A DNA stretch of 64,000 nucleotides, from the NCBI RefSeq assembly GCF_017355915.2, contig NZ_JAFEUV020000003.1:442858-506857 (forward strand), in the 5' to 3' direction. The notes below the pieces were generated by a model. The model searched no databases, was not told where the DNA came from, and saw only the letters and a list, made by a program, of their open reading frames with translations. Origin of the DNA: Telluribacter roseus. Lineage in GTDB: Bacteria > Bacteroidota > Bacteroidia > Cytophagales > Spirosomataceae. Shown in pieces: positions 43,583 through 51,103 of the stretch (its first letter is position 1; the number at the start of each line of letters is the position of its first letter). A program made the translations under genes and the position numbers.

Positions 43583-45016
43583 ATGAAGATGAAGAGTACA
43601 TGGCTACTAGGGGCCGCCTTAGTAACCTCGCTGTCGGTATCGGCACAAGCTCCTACCGAATCAGTACTGAAAGAGTTGCGTCAAAAAGAAATGCAGTACG
43701 GCGAGGCCGCCCAGCAGATCTGGAAGTTTGCCGAGGTAGGCTATATGGAAGAAAAAAGCTCCGCCCTGCTGCAGGATATGCTGCGAAAGGAAGGCTTTAC
43801 CGTAGAGGCCGGTGTGGCCGGTATTCCTACGGCCTTTGTGGCTACCTATGGGAAAGGACAGCCGGTTATTGGTATCCTGGCAGAGTACGATGCTCTGCCG
43901 GGACTTTCGCAGGAGGCTCAGCCCACCCGCAAGCCCATCAGGGAGGGAGAGGCCGGACATGCCTGCGGGCACCATCTGTTCGGGGTAGGTTCGGTGGCGT
44001 CGGCCATCGCTACCAAAAACTGGCTCGTTACCAGCAAGCGTCCCGGTACCGTGCGGGTGTATGGTACTCCGGCGGAGGAAGGCGGCTCAGGCAAGGTGTA
44101 CATGGTGCGGGCCGGGCTGTTTGACGGAGTGGATGCGGTACTGCACTGGCATCCCAGCGCCGACAACAGCGCCAGTGCCAGCTCGTCACTGGCTAATATT
44201 TCGGCCAAGTTTCGGTTCAGAGGGGTAGCGGCCCACGCGGCTGGTGCTCCCGAGCGGGGACGCTCGGCGCTGGATGGGGTAGAAGCCATGAACTTCATGG
44301 TGAATATGATGCGCGAGCACATACCTTCCGACACCCGTATCCACTACGTCATCACAAACGGAGGTAAGGCCCCTAACGTAGTACCTGACTTTGCCGAAGT
44401 GTACTACTACGTACGTCACCAAAACCGGGACGTCGTAAAAGATATCTGGGCGCGGATGGTGAAAGCCTCAGAGGGCGCGGCCATGGGTACGGGTACCAGC
44501 GTGGAGCACGAAATTATTGGCGGGGTACACGAGCTGTTACCGCTGGATGCCCTGGCCAAAGTCATGGATGCTAACCTCAGAAAAGTAGGCGGAGTAAAGT
44601 ACGATGAATCCGAAATGGCCTTTGCTCGGCAGATCCAGCAATCATTTGGAGCCGGTGCACCGGATGTTAATTCGGCTACTACTATTCAGCCCTATGCCAT
44701 GGAGCGTACCGGTATGGGCTCTACCGATGTAGGGGATGTAAGCTGGACGGTACCTACCGTGGGCTTGCGTACAGCTACCTGGGTACCGGGTACGGCCGCG
44801 CACAGCTGGCAGGCCGTAGCGGCCGGAGGCACCAGCATAGGACGCAAAGGAATGATGGTAGCCGCCCAGACGCTGGCACTCACGGCTATTGAGCTATTCC
44901 AGAGCCCGAAGGTACTCAGTGAAGCCAAAGCCGAGTTTGAGCAGAAGCGAGGCAAAAGCTTTAAATACGAAGCCCTGCTAGGCAACCGCCCTCCCGCCCT
45001 GGACTACCGGAAGTAA
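43583..45016 (+). CDS. Secreted M20-family amidohydrolase (AbgB-like)
   Basis: A 477-residue exported zinc hydrolase. A signal peptide ends near LSVSAQAP. M20 features include VIGILAEYDALPGLSQ (about residue 94), AGHACGHHLFG (about 127, metal-binding HxxGHH-like), GTPAEEGGSGKVYM (about 160, the catalytic glutamate pair), VLHWHPSADNS (about 190), a dimerisation domain with FRGVAAHAAGAPERGRSALDG (about 213-233, key words AAHAAG and GRSALDG), and AAGGTSIGRKGMM near the C-terminus. Relatives split p-aminobenzoyl-glutamate or N-acyl amino acids; secretion suggests peptide or acylamino acid scavenging. It is divergent from the ABC ATPase gene and convergent with lpxA. Confidence 0.92.
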   Translation: MKMKSTWLLGAALVTSLSVSAQAPTESVLKELRQKEMQYGEAAQQIWKFAEVGYMEEKSSALLQDMLRKEGFTVEAGVAGIPTAFVATYGKGQPVIGILAEYDALPGLSQEAQPTRKPIREGEAGHACGHHLFGVGSVASAIATKNWLVTSKRPGTVRVYGTPAEEGGSGKVYMVRAGLFDGVDAVLHWHPSADNSASASSSLANISAKFRFRGVAAHAAGAPERGRSALDGVEAMNFMVNMMREHIPSDTRIHYVITNGGKAPNVVPDFAEVYYYVRHQNRDVVKDIWARMVKASEGAAMGTGTSVEHEIIGGVHELLPLDALAKVMDANLRKVGGVKYDESEMAFARQIQQSFGAGAPDVNSATTIQPYAMERTGMGSTDVGDVSWTVPTVGLRTATWVPGTAAHSWQAVAAGGTSIGRKGMMVAAQTLALTAIELFQSPKVLSEAKAEFEQKRGKSFKYEALLGNRPPALDYRK

Positions 45017-45258
45017 TGACCAATGATCAGTGACCAGTGACCAATGTTTAATGTTGAGTGGTAGCTACTAGTTTTTTTGCAGGGTAAGTACTTTCTTGTA
45101 TCATACCTTGGTCAGGAAAGCCTGGTGTATAAAAGAAGAATCCGCTAAGACTACCAATGTAGTACCTGGCGGATTCTTCTTTTATTATCTATGCTAATCA
45201 GCGCTTATTCAATGATAGCTAACCTCCATTGGTCACTGATAACTGGTCACTGGTCATT
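45015..45258. repeat. Imperfect 32-bp inverted repeats flanking the M20/lpxA terminator
   Basis: Arms at 45015-45046 and 45227-45258 are near complements made from the words GACCAATG, ATCAGTGACC and CAGTGACC. They lie at the ends of the 244-base gap between the convergent genes and enclose the terminator. They could form a large cruciform. Confidence 0.6.
45131..45183. terminator. Bidirectional terminator between M20 and lpxA
   Basis: A perfect 15-bp stem, AAAAGAAGAATCCGC (45131-45145) with its complement (45169-45183). A-rich on one side and T-rich on the other, it can stop both convergent transcripts. Confidence 0.8.
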
Positions 45259-45260
45259 GT

Positions 45261-46064
45261 TTATTCCGTTGCTTCGCTGGTACTTACTTGGTGGGGGCCT
45301 TTCATGATGCCACGCTCAGAGGTACGGATGAAGTTGACGATTTCGTCACGCTCATCAGAAGCTGGTAGTTCCAGTTCGATGAGGTTAAGTGCTTCGGCGT
45401 TGTTGAGGCCCTTCATGTAGATGTAGCGGTACACATTCTGTATCTCCGTGATCTTCTCGTTGGTATATCCACGGCGACGGAGGCCTACGGAGTTGATACC
45501 GGCATACGAGATAGGCTCACGCGCGGCCTTGGTGAAAGGAGGAATATCCTTACGAACCAGCGAGCCTCCCGATATAAAGACGTGCGTACCGATCTTGACA
45601 AACTGGTGGATAGCACTAATAGCACTCACTATGGCCCAGTCGCCTACATGTACGTGGCCGGCCATCTGTACGTTATTGCCAATGATACAGTTATTACCTA
45701 CTACGCAGTCGTGTGCGATGTGGGCATAAGCCATTACGAGGCAGTTGCTACCGACTTCGGTTTTCCAGTGCTGCTCAGTACCCCGGCTGATAGTTGCATA
45801 CTCACGAATGGTAGTATTATCCCCTATAAAGGTGAGCGTATATTCGTCATTGTACTTGAGGTCCTGAGGAATGGCTGATACAACCGCTCCGGGAAATATC
45901 CGGCAGTTCTTGCCGATCCGGGCTCCTTCGTTGATCACGGCGTGCGATCCTACCCAGGTACCTTCGTCTATCTCAACATCTTTATGAATCATAGCGAAAG
46001 GCTCCACCACGACGTTACGGGCGATCTTCGCTTCGGGATGAATGTATGCTAGGGGTTGTATCAT
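45261..46064 (-). CDS. lpxA: UDP-N-acetylglucosamine acyltransferase
   Basis: A 267-residue left-handed beta-helix acyltransferase. It transfers a 3-hydroxyacyl chain from acyl-ACP to the 3-OH of UDP-GlcNAc, the first step of lipid A synthesis in the cytoplasm. Hexapeptide repeats run from residue 5 to about 190 (ARNVVVEPFAMIHKDVEI, VIGNNCIIGNNVQM). The catalytic histidine is in AISAIHQFVKIGTHVF and MAGHVHVG. The C-terminal helical domain contains YAGINSVGLRRRGYT, typical for LpxA. The start overlaps the stop of lpxC/fabZ by four bases, so the genes are coupled. A terminator follows, making this the last gene of the operon. Confidence 0.97.
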   Translation of the reverse strand: MIQPLAYIHPEAKIARNVVVEPFAMIHKDVEIDEGTWVGSHAVINEGARIGKNCRIFPGAVVSAIPQDLKYNDEYTLTFIGDNTTIREYATISRGTEQHWKTEVGSNCLVMAYAHIAHDCVVGNNCIIGNNVQMAGHVHVGDWAIVSAISAIHQFVKIGTHVFISGGSLVRKDIPPFTKAAREPISYAGINSVGLRRRGYTNEKITEIQNVYRYIYMKGLNNAEALNLIELELPASDERDEIVNFIRTSERGIMKGPHQVSTSEATE

Positions 46065-47452
46065 TTTTTCTTTACAAGGCTTGCTATCATGTCTGCTTCA
46101 CATACCAGCTGACCACTTACGTAGCCGCGTCCACTCATCTTGACAATGCCGCGTTTCATGGGGGAGGTAAATATGCACTTAAAAATAACTGTGTCACCGG
46201 GTACTACATTGCGGCGGAAGCGACAATTTTCGATACCGATCAGGTAGGGCCAGTAGTTTTCGGGATCGGGTACGGTGCTCAGTACCAGGATACCGCCCGT
46301 CTGGGCCATGGCTTCCAGCTGCAGTACGCCCGGCATGACCGGGTTACCGGGGAAGTGCCCAACGAAAAACTGCTCGTTCATGGTCACATTCTTGATACCT
46401 ACCACGCTTGATTCGTCAAGGGCAATGATCTTGTCAATCAGCTGGAAGGGGTACCGATGAGCCAGGATCTGCGATATCTGGCTGATGTCCAGTACCGGAG
46501 CCTTGTTAGGATTATACTGAGGAATATCGTCCTTGCTAGCCTTGATGAGCTTTTTGATTTTTTTGGCCAGCTCCACATTCGCAGCGTGGCCGGAGCGGGC
46601 TGCCAGTATCTGCGCTTTCAGCGGACGGCCTACCAGCGCCAGGTCTCCGATCAGGTCCAGCAGCTTGTGGCGGGCCATCTCATTGGGGTAGTGGAGGTCA
46701 ACGTTGTTCAGGATGCCCTTGGTTTCGTTGACGCTCACCTTTGGCTTGTTGAGCAACTTGGCCAGGTGGTCCAGCTCGTCATCCTTAACCTCACGGTCTA
46801 CGATCACAATAGCATTATTCAGGTCTCCACCCTTGATCAGGTTTTGGCTGTGCAGCATTTCCAGCTCATGCAGGAAACAGAACGTACGGCAGCGGGCAAT
46901 CTCCTGCTTGAACAGGCTGATGCTGTTCAGGGAAGCATGCTGGCTGCTGATCACCTTGGAATTGTAGTCGACCATCACGGTCAGGCGGTAGTCCGACAGG
47001 GGCAGAGCCGCCATCTCGATGCCTTTCTCCTCGTTCTTATAGTGTACGTACTCAGGTACTTCGAAGTAGTTGCGGTAGGCATTCTGCTCTTCAATACCGG
47101 CTTCTTCAAGAGCTTCAATAAACTGAATGGAACTACCATCCATGATTGGAGGCTCGGGACCGTCCAGCTGGATCAGTACGTTATCTATCTGAAGGCCCAC
47201 CAGTGCCGCCAGCGTGTGCTCAACCGTATTAATACGAGCCCCGTTTTGTTCAATGGTAGTACCCCGGGAGGTATCTACTACATTATCAACGTCGGCGTCT
47301 ACGATAGGCTGCCCGGGCAGATCTACGCGCTGAAATTTATAACCGTGGTTGGCGGCGGCTGGTACGAAAGTCATCGTGGCCGTAACACCCGTATGCAGGC
47401 CTACGCCCGACACTGACACGGCTTTCCTGATGGTCTGTTGTTTTTCGTTCAT
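46061..47452 (-). CDS. lpxC/fabZ: Fused LpxC deacetylase / FabZ dehydratase
   Basis: A 463-residue bifunctional enzyme found in Bacteroidetes. The N-terminal LpxC part (about residues 1-300) removes acetate from UDP-3-O-acyl-GlcNAc, the committed step of lipid A synthesis; zinc ligands are the histidine in EHTLAALVGLQIDN (about 77) and the pair in HKLLDLIGDLALVGRP (about 240), and DGSSIQFIEAL carries the substrate aspartate. The C-terminal FabZ part (about 315-463) dehydrates 3-hydroxyacyl-ACP in fatty acid synthesis, with LAHRYPFQLIDKI and VGHFPGNPVMPGVLQLEAMAQ holding the catalytic His and Glu. The fusion links the two uses of hydroxyacyl-ACP. It is the middle gene of the lpxD-lpxC/fabZ-lpxA operon. 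Confidence 0.97.
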   Translation of the reverse strand: MNEKQQTIRKAVSVSGVGLHTGVTATMTFVPAAANHGYKFQRVDLPGQPIVDADVDNVVDTSRGTTIEQNGARINTVEHTLAALVGLQIDNVLIQLDGPEPPIMDGSSIQFIEALEEAGIEEQNAYRNYFEVPEYVHYKNEEKGIEMAALPLSDYRLTVMVDYNSKVISSQHASLNSISLFKQEIARCRTFCFLHELEMLHSQNLIKGGDLNNAIVIVDREVKDDELDHLAKLLNKPKVSVNETKGILNNVDLHYPNEMARHKLLDLIGDLALVGRPLKAQILAARSGHAANVELAKKIKKLIKASKDDIPQYNPNKAPVLDISQISQILAHRYPFQLIDKIIALDESSVVGIKNVTMNEQFFVGHFPGNPVMPGVLQLEAMAQTGGILVLSTVPDPENYWPYLIGIENCRFRRNVVPGDTVIFKCIFTSPMKRGIVKMSGRGYVSGQLVCEADMIASLVKKK

Positions 47453-47501
47453 TCGTGTTGTATAAAACTACAATCAATAACTATAGTAGAGGGGCATAGC
47501 C

Positions 47502-48539
47502 CTATTTTTCAGTGTGCTGATGTGCGCGCTCGAGTTCCAGCAGGCGTTTTTCCATATCGGGCAGACGCTTAAGCGAGGCCAGGGCCCGTAGGTGCGAGCT
47601 AAGGTCGTAGGCAGGGGAGCCGCTCAGTGACAGGCCTTCGGTTTTGATCGATTTGCCCAGACCCGACTGAGCACCAATCTTGGTACGGTTGGCCAGGGTA
47701 AGGTGTCCGGCTATGCCTACCTGTCCGGCTATGACACACTGATCACCGATCTTGGTAGAGCCCGATACACCTGTTTGCGCTGCAATTACGGTATTTTTTC
47801 CTACTTCTACGTTATGGGCTATCTGTACCAGGTTGTCAAGCTTAGCGCCCTGCCGGATGATAGTAGACCCCATGGTAGCGCAGTCAATAGTAGCATTAGC
47901 TCCTATACTTACGTTGTCTTCCAGAACGACATTACCCAGCTGGGGGATAGTTTTATACGAGCCATCGGGCTGGGGAGCAAAGCCAAATCCATCGCTACCG
48001 ATCACGGCATTGGCGAAGATGGTACAGTTGCGGCCGATTACGGTACGGGCGTAGATACGCACTCCCGGATGAATGACACTATTATCACCGATGGTAACCT
48101 CGTCGCCGATGTAGGCATTGGGGTAGATCTTGACGTTGTTGCCAAGTGTGCAGTTGTTGCCTATGTAAGAGAAGGCCCCCCGATATCCGTTTTCGCCTAT
48201 GGTGCTGCCTTCTCCCAGGTAGCTGGGCTGCTCTATTCCCCGCTTTCCCTGGGCGGTCAGTTTCTGGTACTCTTCAAGTAGTATGGTAAATGCCAGATAG
48301 GCATTATCTACATAAATAAGAGCGGAAGCTACCTCCTGGCGGGGTTCAAAACTTTTGTCTACGATGACGGCTGTTGACTGCGTGCTGTAGATGTAAGGCT
48401 CGTACTTGGGATTGGCTAAAAAAGAGATACAACCGGGCTGCCCTTCTTCTATTTTAGCTGCTGAACGGATCAAGGCGGTATCATCGCCTACGACCTTTCC
48501 GTTAAGCATCTGGGCTATTTGCCTGACAGTAAATTCCAT
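47502..48539 (-). CDS. lpxD: UDP-3-O-(3-hydroxyacyl)glucosamine N-acyltransferase
   Basis: A 345-residue acyltransferase acting third in lipid A synthesis, adding an N-linked 3-hydroxyacyl chain. The N-terminal uridine-binding domain (about residues 1-100) has CISFLANPKYEPYIYSTQSTAVIV in parts. A left-handed beta-helix follows (about 105-310) with IGDEVTIGDNSVIHPGVRI and VIGSDGFGFAPQPDGSYKTIPQLG split over 180-205, which contains the conserved GFGFA segment. The catalytic histidine is in VQIAHNVEVG (about 244). The C-terminal helix has KRLPDMEKRLLELE. It is the first gene of the operon, 49 bases upstream of lpxC/fabZ; the HD-domain gene lies just upstream with its own promoter. Confidence 0.97.
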   Translation of the reverse strand: MEFTVRQIAQMLNGKVVGDDTALIRSAAKIEEGQPGCISFLANPKYEPYIYSTQSTAVIVDKSFEPRQEVASALIYVDNAYLAFTILLEEYQKLTAQGKRGIEQPSYLGEGSTIGENGYRGAFSYIGNNCTLGNNVKIYPNAYIGDEVTIGDNSVIHPGVRIYARTVIGRNCTIFANAVIGSDGFGFAPQPDGSYKTIPQLGNVVLEDNVSIGANATIDCATMGSTIIRQGAKLDNLVQIAHNVEVGKNTVIAAQTGVSGSTKIGDQCVIAGQVGIAGHLTLANRTKIGAQSGLGKSIKTEGLSLSGSPAYDLSSHLRALASLKRLPDMEKRLLELERAHQHTEK

Positions 48540-48634
48540 ACTAAATCTTGCTGATTGTGGTGTTGCCGTTACGATAAGATTGGTTCAAAGCGGAAGTGTC
48601 AACTTCGGATGATCATCAAAAATCAGACGGCTAG

Positions 48635-49867
48635 CTATGGGCGCAAAGATACATTTTTAGCCCAACATACGTAATACTTACGCACAATCTTACTCAACGC
48701 TTTTATGGTAGGCAGGTCCGAAGCCTCCGTGATATTCACTACGTTACCTTTTTTGAGTTTTATCTTAATTTGTTCTCCCTCTTCCACGTAAGCCGCGTTG
48801 GTAGTCTGGCCTTCTACCAGGAAGTACGACAACAGCTCTTCGGGGATGCCTTTTCGCAGAAGTTCTTCACGCAGAGGGCCTACAATGGCCTCATCGGAAG
48901 GGTTTTCCAGAAACTGGACCTTAAACAGCCGGCGGTCGAGCAGCATTCGGCTCAGGGTGGAAAGTACCAGATCATCGTGCTGCGCCCATACCTTTATTGA
49001 CGTCCAGATATCGTAGTCGTCGAGTCGGGTAAAGGCCATCATGTACTCGGGCTGGCTGACAAAGTCGTCAAAGGTGATCTTGTTTTTGAGGAAGAGCGCC
49101 AGGCTCGGCGTAGCAAACAGCTCCTGCCCCTGCTCCGTCAGTTCGCGGGCCCGGCGGATAATCTGGAAGAGCATAGCCTCGGCACAGAGCGAGGTTTTGT
49201 GCAGGTACACCTGCCAGTACATGAGTCGGCGTGAGTTCAGGAAGTTTTCGATACTGAGCAGTCCTTTTTCCTCCACCACCAGCCGGTCTTTGCTCAGGTC
49301 AAGCATCTTGATGAGCCGGTCGGCTCCGATGGCTCCCTCGGTCACGCCCGTGTAGAAGCAGTCGCGGTTGAGGTAGTCCATACGGTCCATGTCCAGCTGG
49401 CTGGATATCATCTGGTGAAAGAACTGGCGCGGATACGTCCCCTCGAACATCTGAATAGCCAGGTCGAGGCGGCCGTGGAGCTGGCGGTTGAGGTCGTGCA
49501 TGAGCAGCAGCGATACCTGCTCGTGTGCTACGTTGGAGAGCAGGGTACTTTCCAGTACGTGGGAGAAAGGCCCGTGGCCAATGTCGTGCAGCAGGATAGC
49601 TGCCTGCGCCGCCTCACACTCCGGTTCCCAGATCATGTGGCCCTTGTCCTGCAGGCTGCGCATGGCCAGACCCATCAGGTGCATAGCCCCCAACGCATGG
49701 TGAAAGCGCGTATGCAGCGCGCCCGGGTACACATACTCAGCCAGGCCGAGTTGCCTGATCCGCCGCAGCCGCTGAAAGTAAGGGTGCTCCACCAGATCGT
49801 AGAGCAGGTCGGAAGGGATATTAATAAATCCGTAGACCGGATCGTTGATTATCTTTCTTTTATTCAA
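48635..49867 (-). CDS. HD-domain phosphohydrolase (dGTPase-like)
   Basis: A protein of about 410 residues of the HD superfamily. The start KRKIINDPVYGFINIP is typical for this Bacteroidetes/Firmicutes group. HD-motif ligands are visible: HTRFHHALGAMHLMG (first His), AAILLHDIGHGPFSHVLE (the HD pair, about residue 85) and SSQLDMDRMDYLNRDC (distal Asp, about 150). Family members hydrolyse dNTPs or other nucleotides; the true substrate here is unknown. A promoter with TACTTTTG at 49887-49880 lies so that the TTG at 49867, not the TTG at 49921, must be the start. It is divergent from the CAU tRNA gene and close upstream of the lpx operon. Confidence 0.88.
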   Translation of the reverse strand: MNKRKIINDPVYGFINIPSDLLYDLVEHPYFQRLRRIRQLGLAEYVYPGALHTRFHHALGAMHLMGLAMRSLQDKGHMIWEPECEAAQAAILLHDIGHGPFSHVLESTLLSNVAHEQVSLLLMHDLNRQLHGRLDLAIQMFEGTYPRQFFHQMISSQLDMDRMDYLNRDCFYTGVTEGAIGADRLIKMLDLSKDRLVVEEKGLLSIENFLNSRRLMYWQVYLHKTSLCAEAMLFQIIRRARELTEQGQELFATPSLALFLKNKITFDDFVSQPEYMMAFTRLDDYDIWTSIKVWAQHDDLVLSTLSRMLLDRRLFKVQFLENPSDEAIVGPLREELLRKGIPEELLSYFLVEGQTTNAAYVEEGEQIKIKLKKGNVVNITEASDLPTIKALSKIVRKYYVCWAKNVSLRP

Positions 49868-49879
49868 GGCGTTTTTTTG

Positions 49880-49909
49880 CAAAAGTAACAATCCGGGAGC
49901 GGACACAAA
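49880..49909 (-). promoter_or_regulatory. Promoter of the HD-domain gene
   Basis: On the minus strand TTTG (49909-49906), an 18-base spacer, and TACTTTTG (49887-49880). The spacer is one base shorter than usual. The transcript would start near 49873, just before the TTG start. Confidence 0.6.
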
Positions 49910-49928
49910 TATTATTGTCAACAGATGC

Positions 49929-49959
49929 TTTGGAGAATTGTTATGAATGACTAATTTTG
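49929..49959 (+). promoter_or_regulatory. Promoter of the CAU tRNA gene
   Basis: TTTG (49929-49932), a 19-base spacer, TAATTTTG (49952-49959), the complete Bacteroidetes form, 24 bases before the tRNA. Confidence 0.8.
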
Positions 49960-49983
49960 CACACGAAAACTCGATAAGAGTCC

Positions 49984-50057
49984 GGGCCTATAGCTCAGTC
50001 GGTTAGAGCACCTGACTCATAATCAGGTGGTCCCAGGTTCGAGCCCTGGTGGGCCCA
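49984..50057 (+). tRNA. tRNA with CAU anticodon (Met or lysidine-modified Ile2)
   Basis: A full cloverleaf: acceptor GGGCCTA/TGGGCCC, D arm GCTCAGTCGGTTAGAGC, anticodon stem CCTGA/TCAGG with loop CTCATAA (anticodon CAT), T arm CCAGG-TTCGAGC-CCTGG, discriminator A. CCA is not encoded. CAU is used by methionine tRNAs and by tRNA-Ile2, whose C34 becomes lysidine; the GGGCC acceptor and the CTCATAA loop recall Ile2, but the sequence alone does not settle it. The AT-rich island begins right after its 3' end. Confidence 0.93.
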
Positions 50058-50068
50058 CGTTGAAAATC

Positions 50069-50105
50069 AAGCACTTATGAGATAAAACTTGTAAGTGCTT
50101 TTTTT
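50069..50105 (+). terminator. Terminator of the CAU tRNA
   Basis: AAGCACTTA (50069-50077) pairs with TAAGTGCTT (50092-50100), followed by a run of T to 50105. It lies 12 bases after the tRNA. Confidence 0.8.
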
Positions 50106-50811
50106 ATTTGCATATAATTTGCAATGTAAATGTGGCAAAGCAAGTGCAACAAAGGATAGAAGTGTCAAACCTCTCAAAGTGGGTGAACTATATTCCGGTC
50201 TTCCTATATAGTAGCCTATAATTCTCAAGCATCAATCACAAAATCTAGTTTATCTTCATCAATATGCTATTCTATGATGTAAGAGTGGCATCACCATAAG
50301 CCCAAAATGATTTCTTCGAATAGTACCAAAAACTAGTTCAAGCCTGAAACTAGATTTTCATATCAGGAAGAAGGTTGAAGAGAATCTCAAATAGAAGTAT
50401 TCTCTTCAACCTTCTTTTTTAATTGAAGAAATTCGAATAAAATATAATTTATTAAAGAACCTATATAGTATAGTAAAGATATTTTTCTATAGCTACGATT
50501 TTGTATCAATTGAATTGCTGCTGATGGGATATAAATATTTTAAGGAGTGTGCCTTCGAGAAAAATGCCAGAATTAATCAAAAACAGCCTTTAGATTCACA
50601 ATTTAAGTTTTTTTTCAAATTTTAACTGAAAATGAGTTGGACTTAGTTTTTTAATTAAAAAAGCTGTGCTTTGGTCACAATACAGCGGTCAGTTTAACGA
50701 TTTGTCCTTTTCAAATCTACATAAGAACTTTGCATCGAAACGTTTCAGAAGTTTGTATAAGATTTACAAGTGGAAGGGTCATATCGTTTAATTAATAACC
50801 TGTTAGTAATC
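50106..50811. other. AT-rich gene-free left end of the island with an orphan terminator
   Basis: About 700 bases without a convincing gene. A strong terminator is at 50369-50420: a perfect 17-bp stem (50369-50385 with 50399-50415) followed by six T. No recognised gene precedes it, so a small RNA or a lost gene is possible between 50106 and 50368. Island integration next to a tRNA is usual, but no integrase gene or remnant is visible here. Confidence 0.6.
50701..50732 (+). promoter_or_regulatory. Weak candidate promoter of the HTH/replication-protein genes
   Basis: TTTG (50701-50704), 20 bases, GAACTTTG (50725-50732); the second element matches TAnnTTTG at five of six fixed positions. It lies 80 bases before the HTH gene. 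Confidence 0.4.
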
Positions 50812-51075
50812 ATGGAAAATGTAACAGTTAAAAAAGGTAATACCTGTTTAGTATACATTAATAGAAGATATCTATCATTGAAGGAGGCAGCTCTTTATTT
50901 GGCAATATCAGAGAGGACGCTCAGAAGAAGAGTATACGAACGTTCAATTAAACATTATTATTTAAACGGCCGCTACTTTTTTATTGAGCAGGATTTAATT
51001 GACTATATGGATTCAGGACGCGTTTTGACAATGGATGAGCAAGTTCAGGAATTTAGGTTATCACAGTACGCATGA
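50812..51075 (+). CDS. Small helix-turn-helix (excisionase/MerR-like) protein
   Basis: An 87-residue protein with a winged helix of the excisionase (HTH_17) type: RYLSLKEAALYLAISERTLRRRV (helix-turn-helix, about residues 18-40) followed by YYLNGRYFFIEQDLIDYMDSG, the usual wing. Such proteins act in excision of integrated elements or as repressors. A GTG at 50770 would add 14 residues, but ATG 50812 gives the usual start. It is 28 bases before the replication-protein-like gene, so both probably form one operon of the mobile element. Confidence 0.8.
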   Translation: MENVTVKKGNTCLVYINRRYLSLKEAALYLAISERTLRRRVYERSIKHYYLNGRYFFIEQDLIDYMDSGRVLTMDEQVQEFRLSQYA

Positions 51076-51103
51076 TATATGCTTACTAAGCAACTAGAAT
51101 AGT

